From: Podospora pseudocomata
Taxonomy: Eukaryota; Ascomycota; Sordariomycetes; Sordariales; Podosporaceae
Length of the DNA: 64,000 nt
NCBI RefSeq assembly: GCF_035222375.1
Contig: NC_085887.1
Coordinates: 1,277,501 to 1,341,500, forward strand
Direction: 5' to 3'
Shown: positions 54,474 to 64,000 of the stretch, in pieces
Position numbering within the stretch: position 1 is the stretch's first letter
Layout: the number at the start of each line of letters is the position of its first letter
The notes under the pieces: model-generated
What the model was told of the DNA's origin: nothing
Databases searched by the model: none
The model's input: the letters and a program-made list of their open reading frames with translations, nothing else
Program-made: the position numbers and the translations under genes

Positions 54474-54941
54474 GCTGCATAAGGGGTTTTGGGGCGTACA
54501 AGAAGCCGGCCGACCAGTGCTGCGACCACGAGCACGGAAAAAAAGACAACAGCAATCTCTACCGTCTGCAGGGTCGATCGTGGGGATCTGTTTATGCAAC
54601 TGAAGTCATCAGGGAGCGGGAAACCAGGTTTGCTAACCAAATGTCATCACGTTCAGAACACACACATACACACAGACATATACACACACTCGTTGATACT
54701 TTGTTGTCAAGTACATTCATTATTCCAACCTGACAAAGTGAGTGTTGCCTCACAAAACACGAGTACGGGACCGGCCCGGGGTGGCGCTGACAATGCATTG
54801 TTTGGGAATTGGCAGACACACAACCACATACACCAACTCACACTTGCACACTTTTGGCGTCGGCCTCAAGGCTCATTCTATTCAATTCAATCTAACCAGC
54901 TTCGAAGACGCGAAACACACGCATTGGAAAACAGAGGGAGA

Positions 54942-57452
54942 ATGAGGACAGCATCGGTTTTGGTGGCGGCCTTGGTGGCGGCCTCGTCGGCAGCTGCCGA
55001 AGTCGCGACAAAACCCAGGATCTACTTCCCGCGACATGTGAAGAGGCAGTTTGGGAATTCGACATCATCTAGCACGCTTGACCCCGAGTTGAGCGGGTCA
55101 ACCGCTCTGACGGAGAGCGTGAGGACAACAGTTGTGATTACTTCGGTTCCTGTCGCCACTGTCACCATCACACCGACATCGACCACGACCCCAGATCCCC
55201 TCGATGATGAAGAGGAGGAGGAGGAGGAGGAGGAGCCTATCGTCATTGTGCCCAGTGGTATTGTCACCAGCAGCACGTCCACCTCTGTTAGCGCGTCAGA
55301 GTCTTCGTCGGAATCTGTGACTGAGTCTGCGACGGATTCGGCCACGGTTGCGTCGTCAACTCCGGTGGATGAGGAGACCACCACCTCTACGCCGACTGAG
55401 GAGGAACCTACAGTGACTCCGACTGCGTCCGCGACAAGCTCGCAGACTGACCCCGAAGAGACGGAAACCGCCAGCGAGGAGCCCGAGGAGACCCCTACGC
55501 CTACTCCTACTCCCAGCGTCGGGCCGACCGCTCCCTTCAGCAGCAGCAGCAGCAGCGTCGATCCCGAGCCCACCGCGTCGTCTACTGACGAACCGGAGCC
55601 TCCGGTCACAACCAGCTCTGAGCCCGAACGCCCGGTGACAACCAGCAGCACTGAACCCGAGCCTCCAGTCACCACCAGCACTGAACCCGAGCCCCCGGTC
55701 ACCACCAGCACTGAACCTGAGCCCCCGGTCACCAGCAGCACCGAGCCCGAGCCTCCAGTGACCACCAGCAGCACCGAACCAGAGCCTCCAATCACTACCA
55801 CCGAGCCCGAGCCACCCGTTACTACCAGCACCGACCCCGAGCTTCCGATTATCACCACCAACAGCACCTTGCCGGAGCCACCAATCACGACCAGCACCTT
55901 ACCTGAGCCTCCGATCAGCACCGATGTCGACCTACCGATCATCACTACCAACAGCACTTTGCCGGAACCCCCCACCACGACGACTGGTCTCGATCCCGGC
56001 CCTACCGACCCAGTAACAGATGATCCTACTACTTCCGTCACGGATCCGGTGACGGATGGACCTTCCTCTGTCACCACCACCGATGGTCCAGTTATCACCC
56101 CGGACCCCGTGACAGACAACAGCACGACTACGGAACCGCCCATCACTGATCCACCGCCGTCAGATACCACTACTGCGCCCACGACTATCCCAACTGACGA
56201 CCCGGGCTCTATCAGCACCCCGGGATTCGGCAACACCACAAGCTCGATCACGGAGCCAACAGGTGGCTCTTCGGAGCCTGTCACCGAGCCAACAACTGTG
56301 ATTGATACCACCTCTGTGCCAACTGGAATCGTCTCCACCCCGGGCGCCAGCAACATCACCTCGATCCCCATTACCAGCGAGCCTGCTAGCGAACCTGCAA
56401 CACCCGGCCCTACCACGGTTCCGTCGACTAGCGAGCGTGTTACCAGCATCGGCGTCATTGGAAGCACCACCCAGTCGGCACCATGGCTTCCCACTACCAT
56501 TATTGTAGCCCCGACCCCCTCGACGACTGCATCAGGCGCCATTCCCACAACTGCTAGCGGCATCCCCACCACCTTCCCCAAGGCTATTCAGCCCGAAAAT
56601 GGGAACGATGTGGTGCCGCAAGACACCGACTTGATCCAGATTGGCTTCCGTGAGGGATACAACTACCCCTTCCTGGTCAGCGAGAACAAGGCTGCGGCGC
56701 AGATCTTCAAGTATCTCCCCAAAGCGCTGGCCGAGGCTGGACAGTTTGACATGTCAAAGGTCCAGGTTAAGAGACTGGTGCCTTTGGACACCCAGAGCTC
56801 GCTGGGCTACATCACCGCCTGCGCCATTGTCACGTACCCGAGGTCCATGATCGATGCCTTGTCTGCCGACATCAAGTCCCCCAACGCTCCGCTGTACAGA
56901 AACCCCGACATCCTCGTCTACAACCTCACCATGCAGATCAACCCAGCCATCCCCATCGAGTACGGCTCCGTCTACGAGGGTGAGGGGATCGGTGGAGTCC
57001 CTGGCGGTGGCGTCCCAGGCGGCGGCGGCAGCGGCGGCGACCCGTTCGGCACGGGCGGCGACACCAACAACCCGACGGGATCCCAGCGCGGAACCACCGC
57101 CGCTATTGCCGGCGGTGCCGTCGCTGTGGCGGCCGCGTACGGTGTTGTCATGTTTGTCATTGCCCGTCGGTACAAGCGCAAGAAGCAGCTTCACCGCCGC
57201 GCCAGCTCCATCAGCAACCCATCCGACATGCGGGAGACGCCCCGCGGCGGCAGCCCTGCGCTCATGGGTGGGGCTCTCTTGAGCAGGGACTTTACCGGGT
57301 ATGGTGCTGTGGTTGCGGGAGGCTCGGGGTCCGGGTCGACGGGGCAGCCGGGTGGTCGGGATAGCCACGGTAGCGGGCGGAGCGGCGCGGGCAACTCGGG
57401 ACGTTTCATCTCTGCTCCTGTCGCGGCTGAGAACTCGCTTGGGTGGAACTGA
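54942..57452 (+). CDS. MSB2: MSB2-type signalling mucin
   Basis: Single coding exon from the ATG with A at -3, 836 residues. Order of parts: a signal peptide (MRTASVLVAALVAASSAAAEV); a Ser/Thr/Pro-rich mucin region to about residue 545, with a Glu run near 90-97 and degenerate EPEPPVTTSSTEPEPPVTTS-type repeats around residues 215-350; a conserved membrane-proximal extracellular domain (DTDLIQIGFREGYNYPFL through NLTMQINPAIPIEYG); a Gly-rich hinge; one membrane helix (about 720-742, AAIAGGAVAVAAAYGVVMFVI); a basic stop-transfer RRYKRKKQ; and an 87-residue cytosolic tail ending RFISAPVAAENSLGWN. That C-terminus is what I know from Pezizomycotina Msb2. Msb2 acts at the plasma membrane above Cdc42 and the filamentation/surface-sensing MAP kinase, and is activated by shedding of the mucin part. 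The long antisense open frame over the repeats is a codon-periodicity shadow. Confidence 0.9.
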   Translation: MRTASVLVAALVAASSAAAEVATKPRIYFPRHVKRQFGNSTSSSTLDPELSGSTALTESVRTTVVITSVPVATVTITPTSTTTPDPLDDEEEEEEEEEPIVIVPSGIVTSSTSTSVSASESSSESVTESATDSATVASSTPVDEETTTSTPTEEEPTVTPTASATSSQTDPEETETASEEPEETPTPTPTPSVGPTAPFSSSSSSVDPEPTASSTDEPEPPVTTSSEPERPVTTSSTEPEPPVTTSTEPEPPVTTSTEPEPPVTSSTEPEPPVTTSSTEPEPPITTTEPEPPVTTSTDPELPIITTNSTLPEPPITTSTLPEPPISTDVDLPIITTNSTLPEPPTTTTGLDPGPTDPVTDDPTTSVTDPVTDGPSSVTTTDGPVITPDPVTDNSTTTEPPITDPPPSDTTTAPTTIPTDDPGSISTPGFGNTTSSITEPTGGSSEPVTEPTTVIDTTSVPTGIVSTPGASNITSIPITSEPASEPATPGPTTVPSTSERVTSIGVIGSTTQSAPWLPTTIIVAPTPSTTASGAIPTTASGIPTTFPKAIQPENGNDVVPQDTDLIQIGFREGYNYPFLVSENKAAAQIFKYLPKALAEAGQFDMSKVQVKRLVPLDTQSSLGYITACAIVTYPRSMIDALSADIKSPNAPLYRNPDILVYNLTMQINPAIPIEYGSVYEGEGIGGVPGGGVPGGGGSGGDPFGTGGDTNNPTGSQRGTTAAIAGGAVAVAAAYGVVMFVIARRYKRKKQLHRRASSISNPSDMRETPRGGSPALMGGALLSRDFTGYGAVVAGGSGSGSTGQPGGRDSHGSGRSGAGNSGRFISAPVAAENSLGWN

Positions 57453-59245
57453 GAGAGAGAACGAACAACCTTTTTTTTTTCTCACGACCTGACCTGACCG
57501 CCATGTTAAGAGCCTATCACCGCACCGCACCGCCACTGGGTGTGTGTGTTGTTGTTGTTGTTGCTTTTCCGATGCCGATACAAATTACTGTTATTATTAT
57601 TGTTCCTAAGCAACAGACGAATCCACCCACCTTCCCTCCCTCAAGCGACTACGACGATGACGACGAATCTTATCTTTTGACGTTTGAGTGTTGAGCTGAA
57701 GAGCGAGAATCCCGGATCTTTTTTTTTTCTTTGTCAATTTTTCTATCAGCTTCGATACCCCCCGGGCGGTTTTTAGCGCGTGTTGTTGTTGTTGTTGTTG
57801 TTGTTTAATCGAGTCTTTTTTTGTCTATCAACATCTTTTATCACGGAAAGGCTTCGAACCGGATACCAACTCTTGTATAGAACAGACGGAACAGATGGGC
57901 ATTCATACCTCACGCGCGAAAAGATTCTCGTCCTTGTTCGTCAACCCCAACCAAACCTCAATCAACAACCGAAACGTTACAAACCAACCAACCAATTTTT
58001 TTTTATTAAACCTGTCACAACTTTTTTTGTTATTTACCTTACACAAACTTATTTACTACCTTCTTGTTTTATACACGCTCTTCTTTTGTGGAGAATATGG
58101 GACGGGATTTGGCGGGCGAAAAACAAAAATTGGAACCCCCTCGCTATCTATCTTACCGGGGTCGTATTTAACTTTTTTTTGGGTTTGTTTGTCTCGTTGT
58201 GTATAAAGACTGGATTTGGGGAAGAGGAGAAGATGGTTTTGGAAGCTTGTGTGATATTTTGAGAACTTTTTTTCGCCTCGCCACTGTTTTCCTGCAAAAG
58301 TAGGAAAGGGCAGTCTGACCCGCCTTTTGTGGTTGGATCTGTTTTGGTGGGGGGGCGGTTTTGATTAGTATTAATACCTTTTTGATGGGAGGAGACGGGA
58401 TGCAGATGGGAGGGGGGGTTGGAAAAGCGGTGGTGGCGGATTGGGTGACGGGAGGGTTTTGACACGACATTTTTATTCTGCTTGAGTTGAGAGACGAGGA
58501 TGCTATCTACAGCCAGTCAAAAGGGGAACGCAGGTTCGCCCGATAGGTTGGTGGAGACGTTGTTGTCTTTTGGAGACTTGAACAACTGAGCTTATGTATG
58601 TATATAGGCAGACAAGGGGGGTGTTGTTGTTAGAAATCTGGATGAGAATTTTGAGGTTGAATAACTGCTGGGCTTGCTTCAATTGATAATGTGACTGTTG
58701 ACATGAGATGAGATGAGTGGTAAAAGGGAGGGTTCAGATGGAAACGGTGACTGGGCAACGGTTCGTACTACGGGGAGCTAATGCCTGTTGTCATCTCAAC
58801 GTTCATGTTTGAGTCTGGAAGCTGGAGAATTGAGGTGCTACAAGCAGCCAGCTTGAGATGAAACTGAGATGCTGAGGCAGAGAGCAGGCAAGCAGGCTGA
58901 AAAGGAGGAGCAATGATCCAGAACAGTGGTGTGTAAAATGAGGGGTGGATAAGCAGTTTAATTGGCTGGGTTGAGCTGCTGGTCCCGATGCGGACAGGAT
59001 GCGTGCGCCGCAGGGACGATCACCTTTTGATCCCATGGGGAAGCCTGAATTACGTCTTGTTACCTCGTTCTCATCGATCAGTTCATCGTCACTCAATCCT
59101 CGACCTTTTGCAAAGAGCTGCTATAGACGTGCTGGTGAGGATTGAGAGAGCGCGACAGCAGACGACCACTTACACCCCCCAGCGAGGCTCCACCGGCGCG
59201 ATTCCCTGACAGCTCTCACCATACCTGGGCGGGATAGGTAAATGA
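57453..59245. other. Intergenic, MSB2 3' flank and MFS promoter
   Basis: 1.8 kb. T-rich and AT-rich at 57700-58270, where a 160-codon open frame (57780-58262) looks hydrophobic only because of T-rich composition. A GAGAT repeat lies near 58702. No gene supported. Confidence 0.55.
57781..57805. repeat. (GTT)n repeat
   Basis: Eight GTT/TGT units in the MSB2 3' flank; a shorter copy lies near 57548-57560. Confidence 0.8.
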
Positions 59246-61139
59246 ATGACCATGTTCAGCAACTACACCTTCGACAGCGGCAACAAAGAACAACCAACCA
59301 ACAACAATGGGGCCATCACCTCTTCCAATTCTTCAACGTCAGCCACAACCGGTGGTGAAAACAAGAGAAAAATGATCATCACACCTCCCAGCACGAGCAC
59401 CGCCTCTTGGGAGTCTTCATCATCAGACTCGCTTGAGAAGGGCGGGGGGGAGGAGGAGTATGACGACGATGACCCCTTCGAAAGGGGTAGGGGGAAATAC
59501 AACCGGAGTCGAAGACAGGATGTTGACGACGGTGAGGAGCAATCACCCATGACAGTGAAGAGGAAACCCAACCCAAGAAAGGAACTCAGCTTCACTGCCG
59601 AGGAGGAGAGGGCTGTAGTAAGAAAATTTGACAAGAAGGTGGTGGTTCTCATGGCGGTGTTGTACATGCTTGCGTTTCTTGATCGGTCGAGTATGTTTCC
59701 CTTTTTTTTTTTTTTTTTTTTTTTTGGTGTCCACAACACACATGATAACTGACAAGAGGTCAGACATCGGCAACGCAAGAATAGCCAACATGGACAGCGA
59801 CCTCCAGTCTAACCCGCCAAACCCGCAGTTTTATTCCCATGCCCTCTCGTCGTTTTATCTGGCGTATCTCCTGTTTGAGTGGATGGCTATTCTTTGGAGA
59901 CTAATACCGGCGCATATCTACGTCTCGGTGTTGGTAGCCTCGTGGGGAGTGGTGGCTTGCCTGCAGGGGATAGCGACGAGCTACCCTGTGCTCATCGTCT
60001 TGAGGTTCTTGCTCGGGATCGGGGAGGCGGGCTTCACCGGGGTGCCGTTTTATTTGAGTTTTTTCTTCAAGAGGGAGGAGCTGGCTTTGAGAACGGCGGT
60101 TTTCATCTCTGGTAAGCCACTAAACCCCCCATCTTCACCCCAAGTTGGTCTGCGACACTAACTCAACCGAGCCGCCCCCCTAGCAACCTCCTTCTCCTCC
60201 ACCCTCGCCTTCGCGATCACCTCCCTCTCCTCCCTCATCCCCCTCGCCCCCTGGCGCCTACTATTCCTCCTCGAAGGCCTCCCCTGCATCCTCATCGCCC
60301 CGCTCGCCTACTCCCTCCTCCCCTCCACCCCCTCCACCGCCCCCTTCCTCACCACCCGCCAGAAGAAAATCGCCCGTTTCCGCCTCCCTCCCCCATCACC
60401 CCCTTCCACCTCCTCCAGCCTAACCGCCCTGCGCGACCCGATAGCATGGACAACCTCCCTGATAATCCTCCTCACAAACCTAGCCTACTCCTCCCTCCCA
60501 GCCTTTTTGCCAACGATCCTAACCTCAATGGGCCACACCCCCCTCTCCTCCCAAGCCCTCTCCGCACCTCCCTACCTCTTATCATTCCTCGCAGTCCTGA
60601 TAACAGCATACCTATCAGACCTCTACCGCACCCGCGGCCCCTTCCTCGTCTTCCACGCTTTTTTCTCCTGTGCCGGGTACCTCCTCCTATCCCTCTCCCA
60701 ATCCCTCTCCCTCCCCCCCGGCAGCTGGGTTCGGTATTGTGCAGTCTTCCCAGCAGCAGTGGGCTTCTTCAACGTCGTCGTCCTGACGATAGCATGGAAC
60801 GTCAACAACCAACACGGCGACCCCAAAGCAAAGAGCGTGGGGTTCGCGCTCATGCAAATAGTTGGACAGCTTGGCCCGTTGGCAGCTACGAGGTTGTATC
60901 CCGACCGCGACGGGCCGTATTACACCTTTGGGATGGGGGTTTGTGCAGCGGCGATGGGGATGGTGGTGGTTTTGGCGGTGGGGTTGAGGGTGTACATGCG
61001 GAGGGAGAACCAAAAGTGGGAGAGGGAGCAGGGGGAGAGGGGTGGAGAGGAGGGGGTTATGCTGATGGATAGGGGGGGAGGAGGTGACCAGGAAAGGGGA
61101 GGAGGGGAAGAGGAGAGGGGGTTTAGGTATATGCTTTGA
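59246..61139 (+). CDS. MFS transporter, allantoate permease (ACS) type
   Basis: Three exons, 59246-59690, 59764-60111 and 60184-61139, giving 582 residues. The first join restores LDRSNIGNARIANM, the hallmark of the anion:cation symporter family around TM1. The stretch LRFLLGIGEAGFTGVPFYLSFFFKREE is the classic TM4-5 region. About 12 hydrophobic segments can be traced. Family members carry allantoate, nicotinate, biotin, pantothenate and other organic anions with protons across the plasma membrane; the substrate here is not evident. The N-terminus before TM1 is long (about 130 residues), Ser/Thr- then Asp/Glu-rich, and probably cytosolic and regulatory. The C-terminus is an acidic/Gly-rich tail. 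Intron 1 holds an unbroken run of about 24 T. An overlapping ATG 4 bases upstream, in another frame, opens a short uORF. The coding strand flips from C-rich to G-rich near 60850. Confidence 0.9.
59702..59725 (+). repeat. Poly-T run inside MFS intron 1
   Basis: About 24 consecutive T between the GTATGT donor and the branch site of the first intron. Confidence 0.8.
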
Positions 61140-61737
61140 TTTTCTTTTGTTTTTTTATGGGGGGGGGGAGAGGGGAGGGGAGGTTCGTTTGGAAGATTTG
61201 GTTGCAAAATTCCATCTTTTTAATGATGGGATTCTGGGTATGGCTTGGATGGGAATTGGGTTCGGAAGCATTTTATAGCACAGTTCAAAGGGCATGCACC
61301 AAAGGGCAACCATTTGGCAGGGCGATTTGGATGGACACTTTCTTCTGTTTGGATGCTCATGGATGGAAAATAGCAAGGGTTGCATAGGATATTATAATCT
61401 ACCACCTTCACCTTTCTCACACATCATCTCAACCACCTTACCAATCCACACCTGTCCCATCTTCACGTAGACACAATCTCAAAACATACAGCACACCAAA
61501 TCCATTACTATCTCTACCCCTAAAACTATCACATCCCCTCCAAATCAACACCCTCGCCCCAATCCATGTACTTCTCCCATGCCACTACCCCCTCCCCAAA
61601 CGCCTGAAGGCAACGCAATGAAAATCAGCAACATAAAAGTCATGCATACATATCCCTTCCCCCTGAAAAAAAGATAAAAGCAAATAAATCCATCGCCAAA
61701 AGTAACCATTCCATTCTGTTATGTCCCATCACTGTCC
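61140..61737. other. Convergent 3' flanks
   Basis: 598 bases between the MFS gene and the F-box-like gene. G-run near 61160-61170, then AT-rich with AATAAA-like patches (61680-61690). No gene seen. Confidence 0.5.
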
Positions 61738-64000
61738 TCACGGCTCCAAATACTCATCATCCTCAGGCTCCGGCATCCCGATCTGAAACCTCGCCACCAT
61801 CATATCATTGAACCGCCTGTAATCCGCATTGAGCTCATACCGCGGCAGCTGAGCCATCTCCTGCATATATGCCTCCTCCTCCTCATACGGATCATACCCG
61901 TCCTCATAAGGCCATCCTTCATCTTCAGATTCGACATTCGACTCGGCATCAGAAGGCGGTTCAATGCCCGCGTGCTCTCTGCCAGCCACATCGCTGTGGC
62001 CGTCCCTGTCTCGGTTTTCCCTATCATCATTCCCCCCATCATTCTCACCACCGCCACCGCGCAACCCCTGCCCCGGAGGTGAACCCGAGCCAGTGGCATT
62101 ACCCCCACCAAACACCCCCATCGCCTCCGTCTCAAGCTCCTCCTCAAGCTCATGATCCAAATCCTCATCCTCGTCTTCCCCCTCCTCCTCCTCCTCCTCC
62201 TCCTCATCAACTTCATCCGACTCAGACACATGCTCATCGCTATCCTCATTCTCCTCAGCATCCGGATCGTCCGAGTCGTCGTCGTCGTCGTCATTGTCGA
62301 CTACAACCGTCAGGACAAGAGCAAGCTCCATGGGAGAGAAGAAAGGCGTACGAAGTGGCAACAGATTGTTCAGCATCTCCCCGGTCTCGTCCGAGTTGGA
62401 GTCATACTCGTGGTCAGCCACCTTCCAGAAAGCCGTCGGGCCGCAGGGGCCGTGTTCGCTGTAGTCCCTGTGAACGTCCAAAGTCAACAATGCTGTTTCT
62501 CAAAGCACCCAAACCAGAAAAAACCTACTTATCAAACCAATTCCCAACAACACCCCTGGCAGACCTCCTCCCACCAAGCTGGAACCCCTCGCTCTTCCAC
62601 CGCTCCTCCCCGTCATAAATTGAATACGTCGTCCACCTCACCTCCCCCTCCCTCGTCATCCTCACCGTCCCCCTCAACTCCGAATCCGCATTCCCATCCC
62701 AAGACCAGTCCAGCGCCCTAGACTGTCCCTCAAAATGAACAACCGGCCAGTCCTCATGATCTCCCGCCTCAGGATCCGCAGGCTCAATCTTGGTGGCATG
62801 AACCTTCATAAGAATAAGCCTCACCGCCTCACCAGTATTCAGCGGCTCCCTCGGCGCTTCGGCCGCCTGACCCTCCCCCTCGTGGTTGTGAAAGTTGAAA
62901 TGGAAAAAATCTGTATAATCGAGGAAGCAGACAACCCTCAACCAAGTCCCCTTGACCCCATACGGATCCCTCTTTGCAATCTCCTCCAACTTCAACCTCC
63001 TCTCCCTCTCCTCCTGCTCTTCCTCCTCCTCCTCCTCCTCCTCCCCCTCCACCTTCTTATCCTCCAAACTGGCAAGCGCATTCTCCGGCACCCAAGGGAT
63101 ATAACTCCCCTCCCACACACCCCCAAACCTCTTCCCCCAGACATGCTCCACCGCATCAAAAAACGCCAACCCCTTCGCCCGCAAATTCGTCCCCAACACA
63201 ATCATAATCGCCTCCGCCTTCTCCCAATCAACCCTCAACCCCTTCCCCTCCTCCCCCTCGGGCGTATAAAACGGTCCCCAACCCGTCTCCTCCCTCTTAT
63301 ACTCCCGAATATCATACACCTTCGCACAAGCAGTCGCATAAGCCCTCTCAGGCAAACTCCACTTCTTCAGCGAGCTCCCGCTCGTGACATCCCTCAGCAA
63401 GTCCTGAATCCCCAACAAACAATGCAAATGCGCACTCATCCGCCTCCTCTCCCTCTCCTCCTCGTCCACCACCTCCCCCAACGACCTCCTCACCGTCTTC
63501 GGGCTGATGACAGGAAAAGGTCGCTGAGGGTGCTTCGGAATCCTCTTAAAAATCGTCGACTGGTAAAAAAACCCTTGAAGAACCCCATTCCAATTCTCAT
63601 CAAACGCCGACCTTGGCGCCTCCTCCAGCACCCGGGCCAGATACTCACAAGTCGCCGATCGATGGTACGTCTCCGCATTCACCAACCTCGACGGACCCTC
63701 CTCAAGCCCTTGCTCAAGAGAAGGGATATGACTCAGCAGTCTGGTTATAGTCCGATGAACAAACGGCAGCTCCCGCATAGCCAACTCATTGGTCTTCGTA
63801 AAGTCCCCATCATCAGGAATAAGCCACCCCGCAGAAACAACCTGCTCCAGATGAAGCAGATCCCTCACTTCCTGAACGAAATCAATGCCCGTCGCCGAGG
63901 CTGGTTTGTCCTATCACTCATATCAGCAATCATTCCCCTTTTCCCCAACACTAATTCACTTACCAAAATCCTGCAATAAACATCCCTACAAAGCGGGTTA
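61738..64000 (-). CDS. F-box-like acidic protein, 5' end outside window
   Basis: Partial gene. Visible exons are 64000-63964 (cut by the window edge), 63910-62529 and 62467-61738, joined by introns of 53 and 61 nt with GTAAGT and GTAGGT donors; 716 residues are present. The fragment NPLCRDVYCRIL|DKPASATGIDFV at the edge looks like the part just after an N-terminal F-box, but the box itself would lie outside, so the class is a guess. The body has a conserved-looking globular part (VCFLDYTDFFHFNFHNH; TTYSIYDGEERWKSEGFQ; GVVGNWFDKDYSEHGPCGPT) reminiscent of the ligand domain of FBXO-type proteins. The last 200 residues are extremely acidic, with long Asp and Glu runs, and end QIGMPEPEDDEYLEP. 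The coding strand is G-rich through the whole visible part. Confidence 0.6.

Larger units (their letters stand above)
46357..54941. other. 8.6 kb gene-free region between divergent FKBP and MSB2
   Basis: By far the largest gap in the window. Open frames of 100-160 codons occur on both strands (for example 47248-47727, 48644-49066, 51088-51531), but none has a recognisable family, plausible splice partners or biased codon use. Contents seen: TACC/GGTA elements near 47084-47103, 49872-49882, 50211-50220 and 51489-51500, several simple repeats, a pyrimidine-rich block at 53986-54170 and a GTGAGT array at 54444-54473. It most likely holds the long regulatory region and leader of MSB2. An undetected non-coding RNA or rapidly evolving gene is possible. 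Confidence 0.55.

Noticed and set aside
55022-56581. 519-codon open frame antisense to the MSB2 mucin region
   Set aside because: The biased Ser/Thr/Pro codons of the sense frame leave the antisense frame free of stops; it reads as a Val/Gly/Ser repeat with no domain.
57842-57865. Minus-strand GGTTCGAAGC resembling a tRNA B box
   Set aside because: The T-arm stem does not pair and no A box lies at the right distance.
57780-58262. 160-codon hydrophobic open frame after MSB2
   Set aside because: T-rich flank with poly-T and GTT repeats; hydrophobicity follows from composition, and there are no splice partners or known motif.
1-64000. Transposons, LTR elements or viral fossils
   Set aside because: No reverse transcriptase, integrase, transposase or capsid-like frames, no long terminal repeats and no AT-rich RIP blocks were seen.

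Overview
The window looks like euchromatic, gene-dense chromosome of a filamentous ascomycete, most likely a Sordariomycete of the Podospora/Chaetomium/Neurospora kind. The reasons are short introns (about 40-90 nt) with GTRNGT donors and CTRAC branch sites, the N. crassa-type fused ergothioneine synthase, a fused isopropylmalate isomerase, a Zn2Cys6 regulator and a signalling mucin with the Pezizomycotina-type C-terminus. The taxon is inferred from protein character, not from a search. I see no rRNA, tRNA, CRISPR, viral fossil or recognisable transposon.

Layout, left to right: ribokinase (-); tandem-GFA-domain protein (-); a 3 kb gap; EGT1 ergothioneine synthase (+) converging on a mitochondrial PDH/BCKDH kinase (-); a tiny I9 proteinase inhibitor of the PBI2 type (-), divergent from BMS1 (+); a large F-box protein (-), divergent from a polyproline/transglutaminase-core protein (+); a xi-class glutathione transferase (-); LEU1-type isopropylmalate isomerase (-); a 946-residue membrane-anchored protein of unknown function (-); a Zn2Cys6 transcription factor (-); a basic, low-complexity protein (+); UBA1 ubiquitin E1 (-); an FKBP12-type prolyl isomerase (-); an 8.6 kb gene-free stretch; an MSB2-type signalling mucin (+); an MFS transporter of the allantoate-permease type (+); and an F-box-like protein (-) cut by the right edge. 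That is 18 protein-coding genes, most of them spliced. Exon joins were worked out by hand from frame, splice signals and protein conservation.

The genes are mostly independent housekeeping and regulatory functions, not an operon-like pathway cluster. Three touch thiol/glutathione chemistry (GFA protein, EGT1, xi GST). Three touch ubiquitin or prolyl-isomerase regulation (UBA1 and two F-box or F-box-like proteins, FKBP). Such proximity may be chance.

The most notable observations are these. (1) A probable 3-nt microexon supplies the second zinc-ligand cysteine of the Zn2Cys6 factor. (2) Many genes show an abrupt switch along the coding strand from C-rich to G-rich composition towards the 3' end, whichever chromosome strand they lie on. 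(3) Several genes have extremely small coding exons: an ATG-only exon, a 6-nt first exon, a 15-nt first exon, and 14- and 22-nt internal exons in EGT1. (4) EGT1 has a GC-AG intron. (5) A very long gene-free region lies upstream of the signalling mucin.
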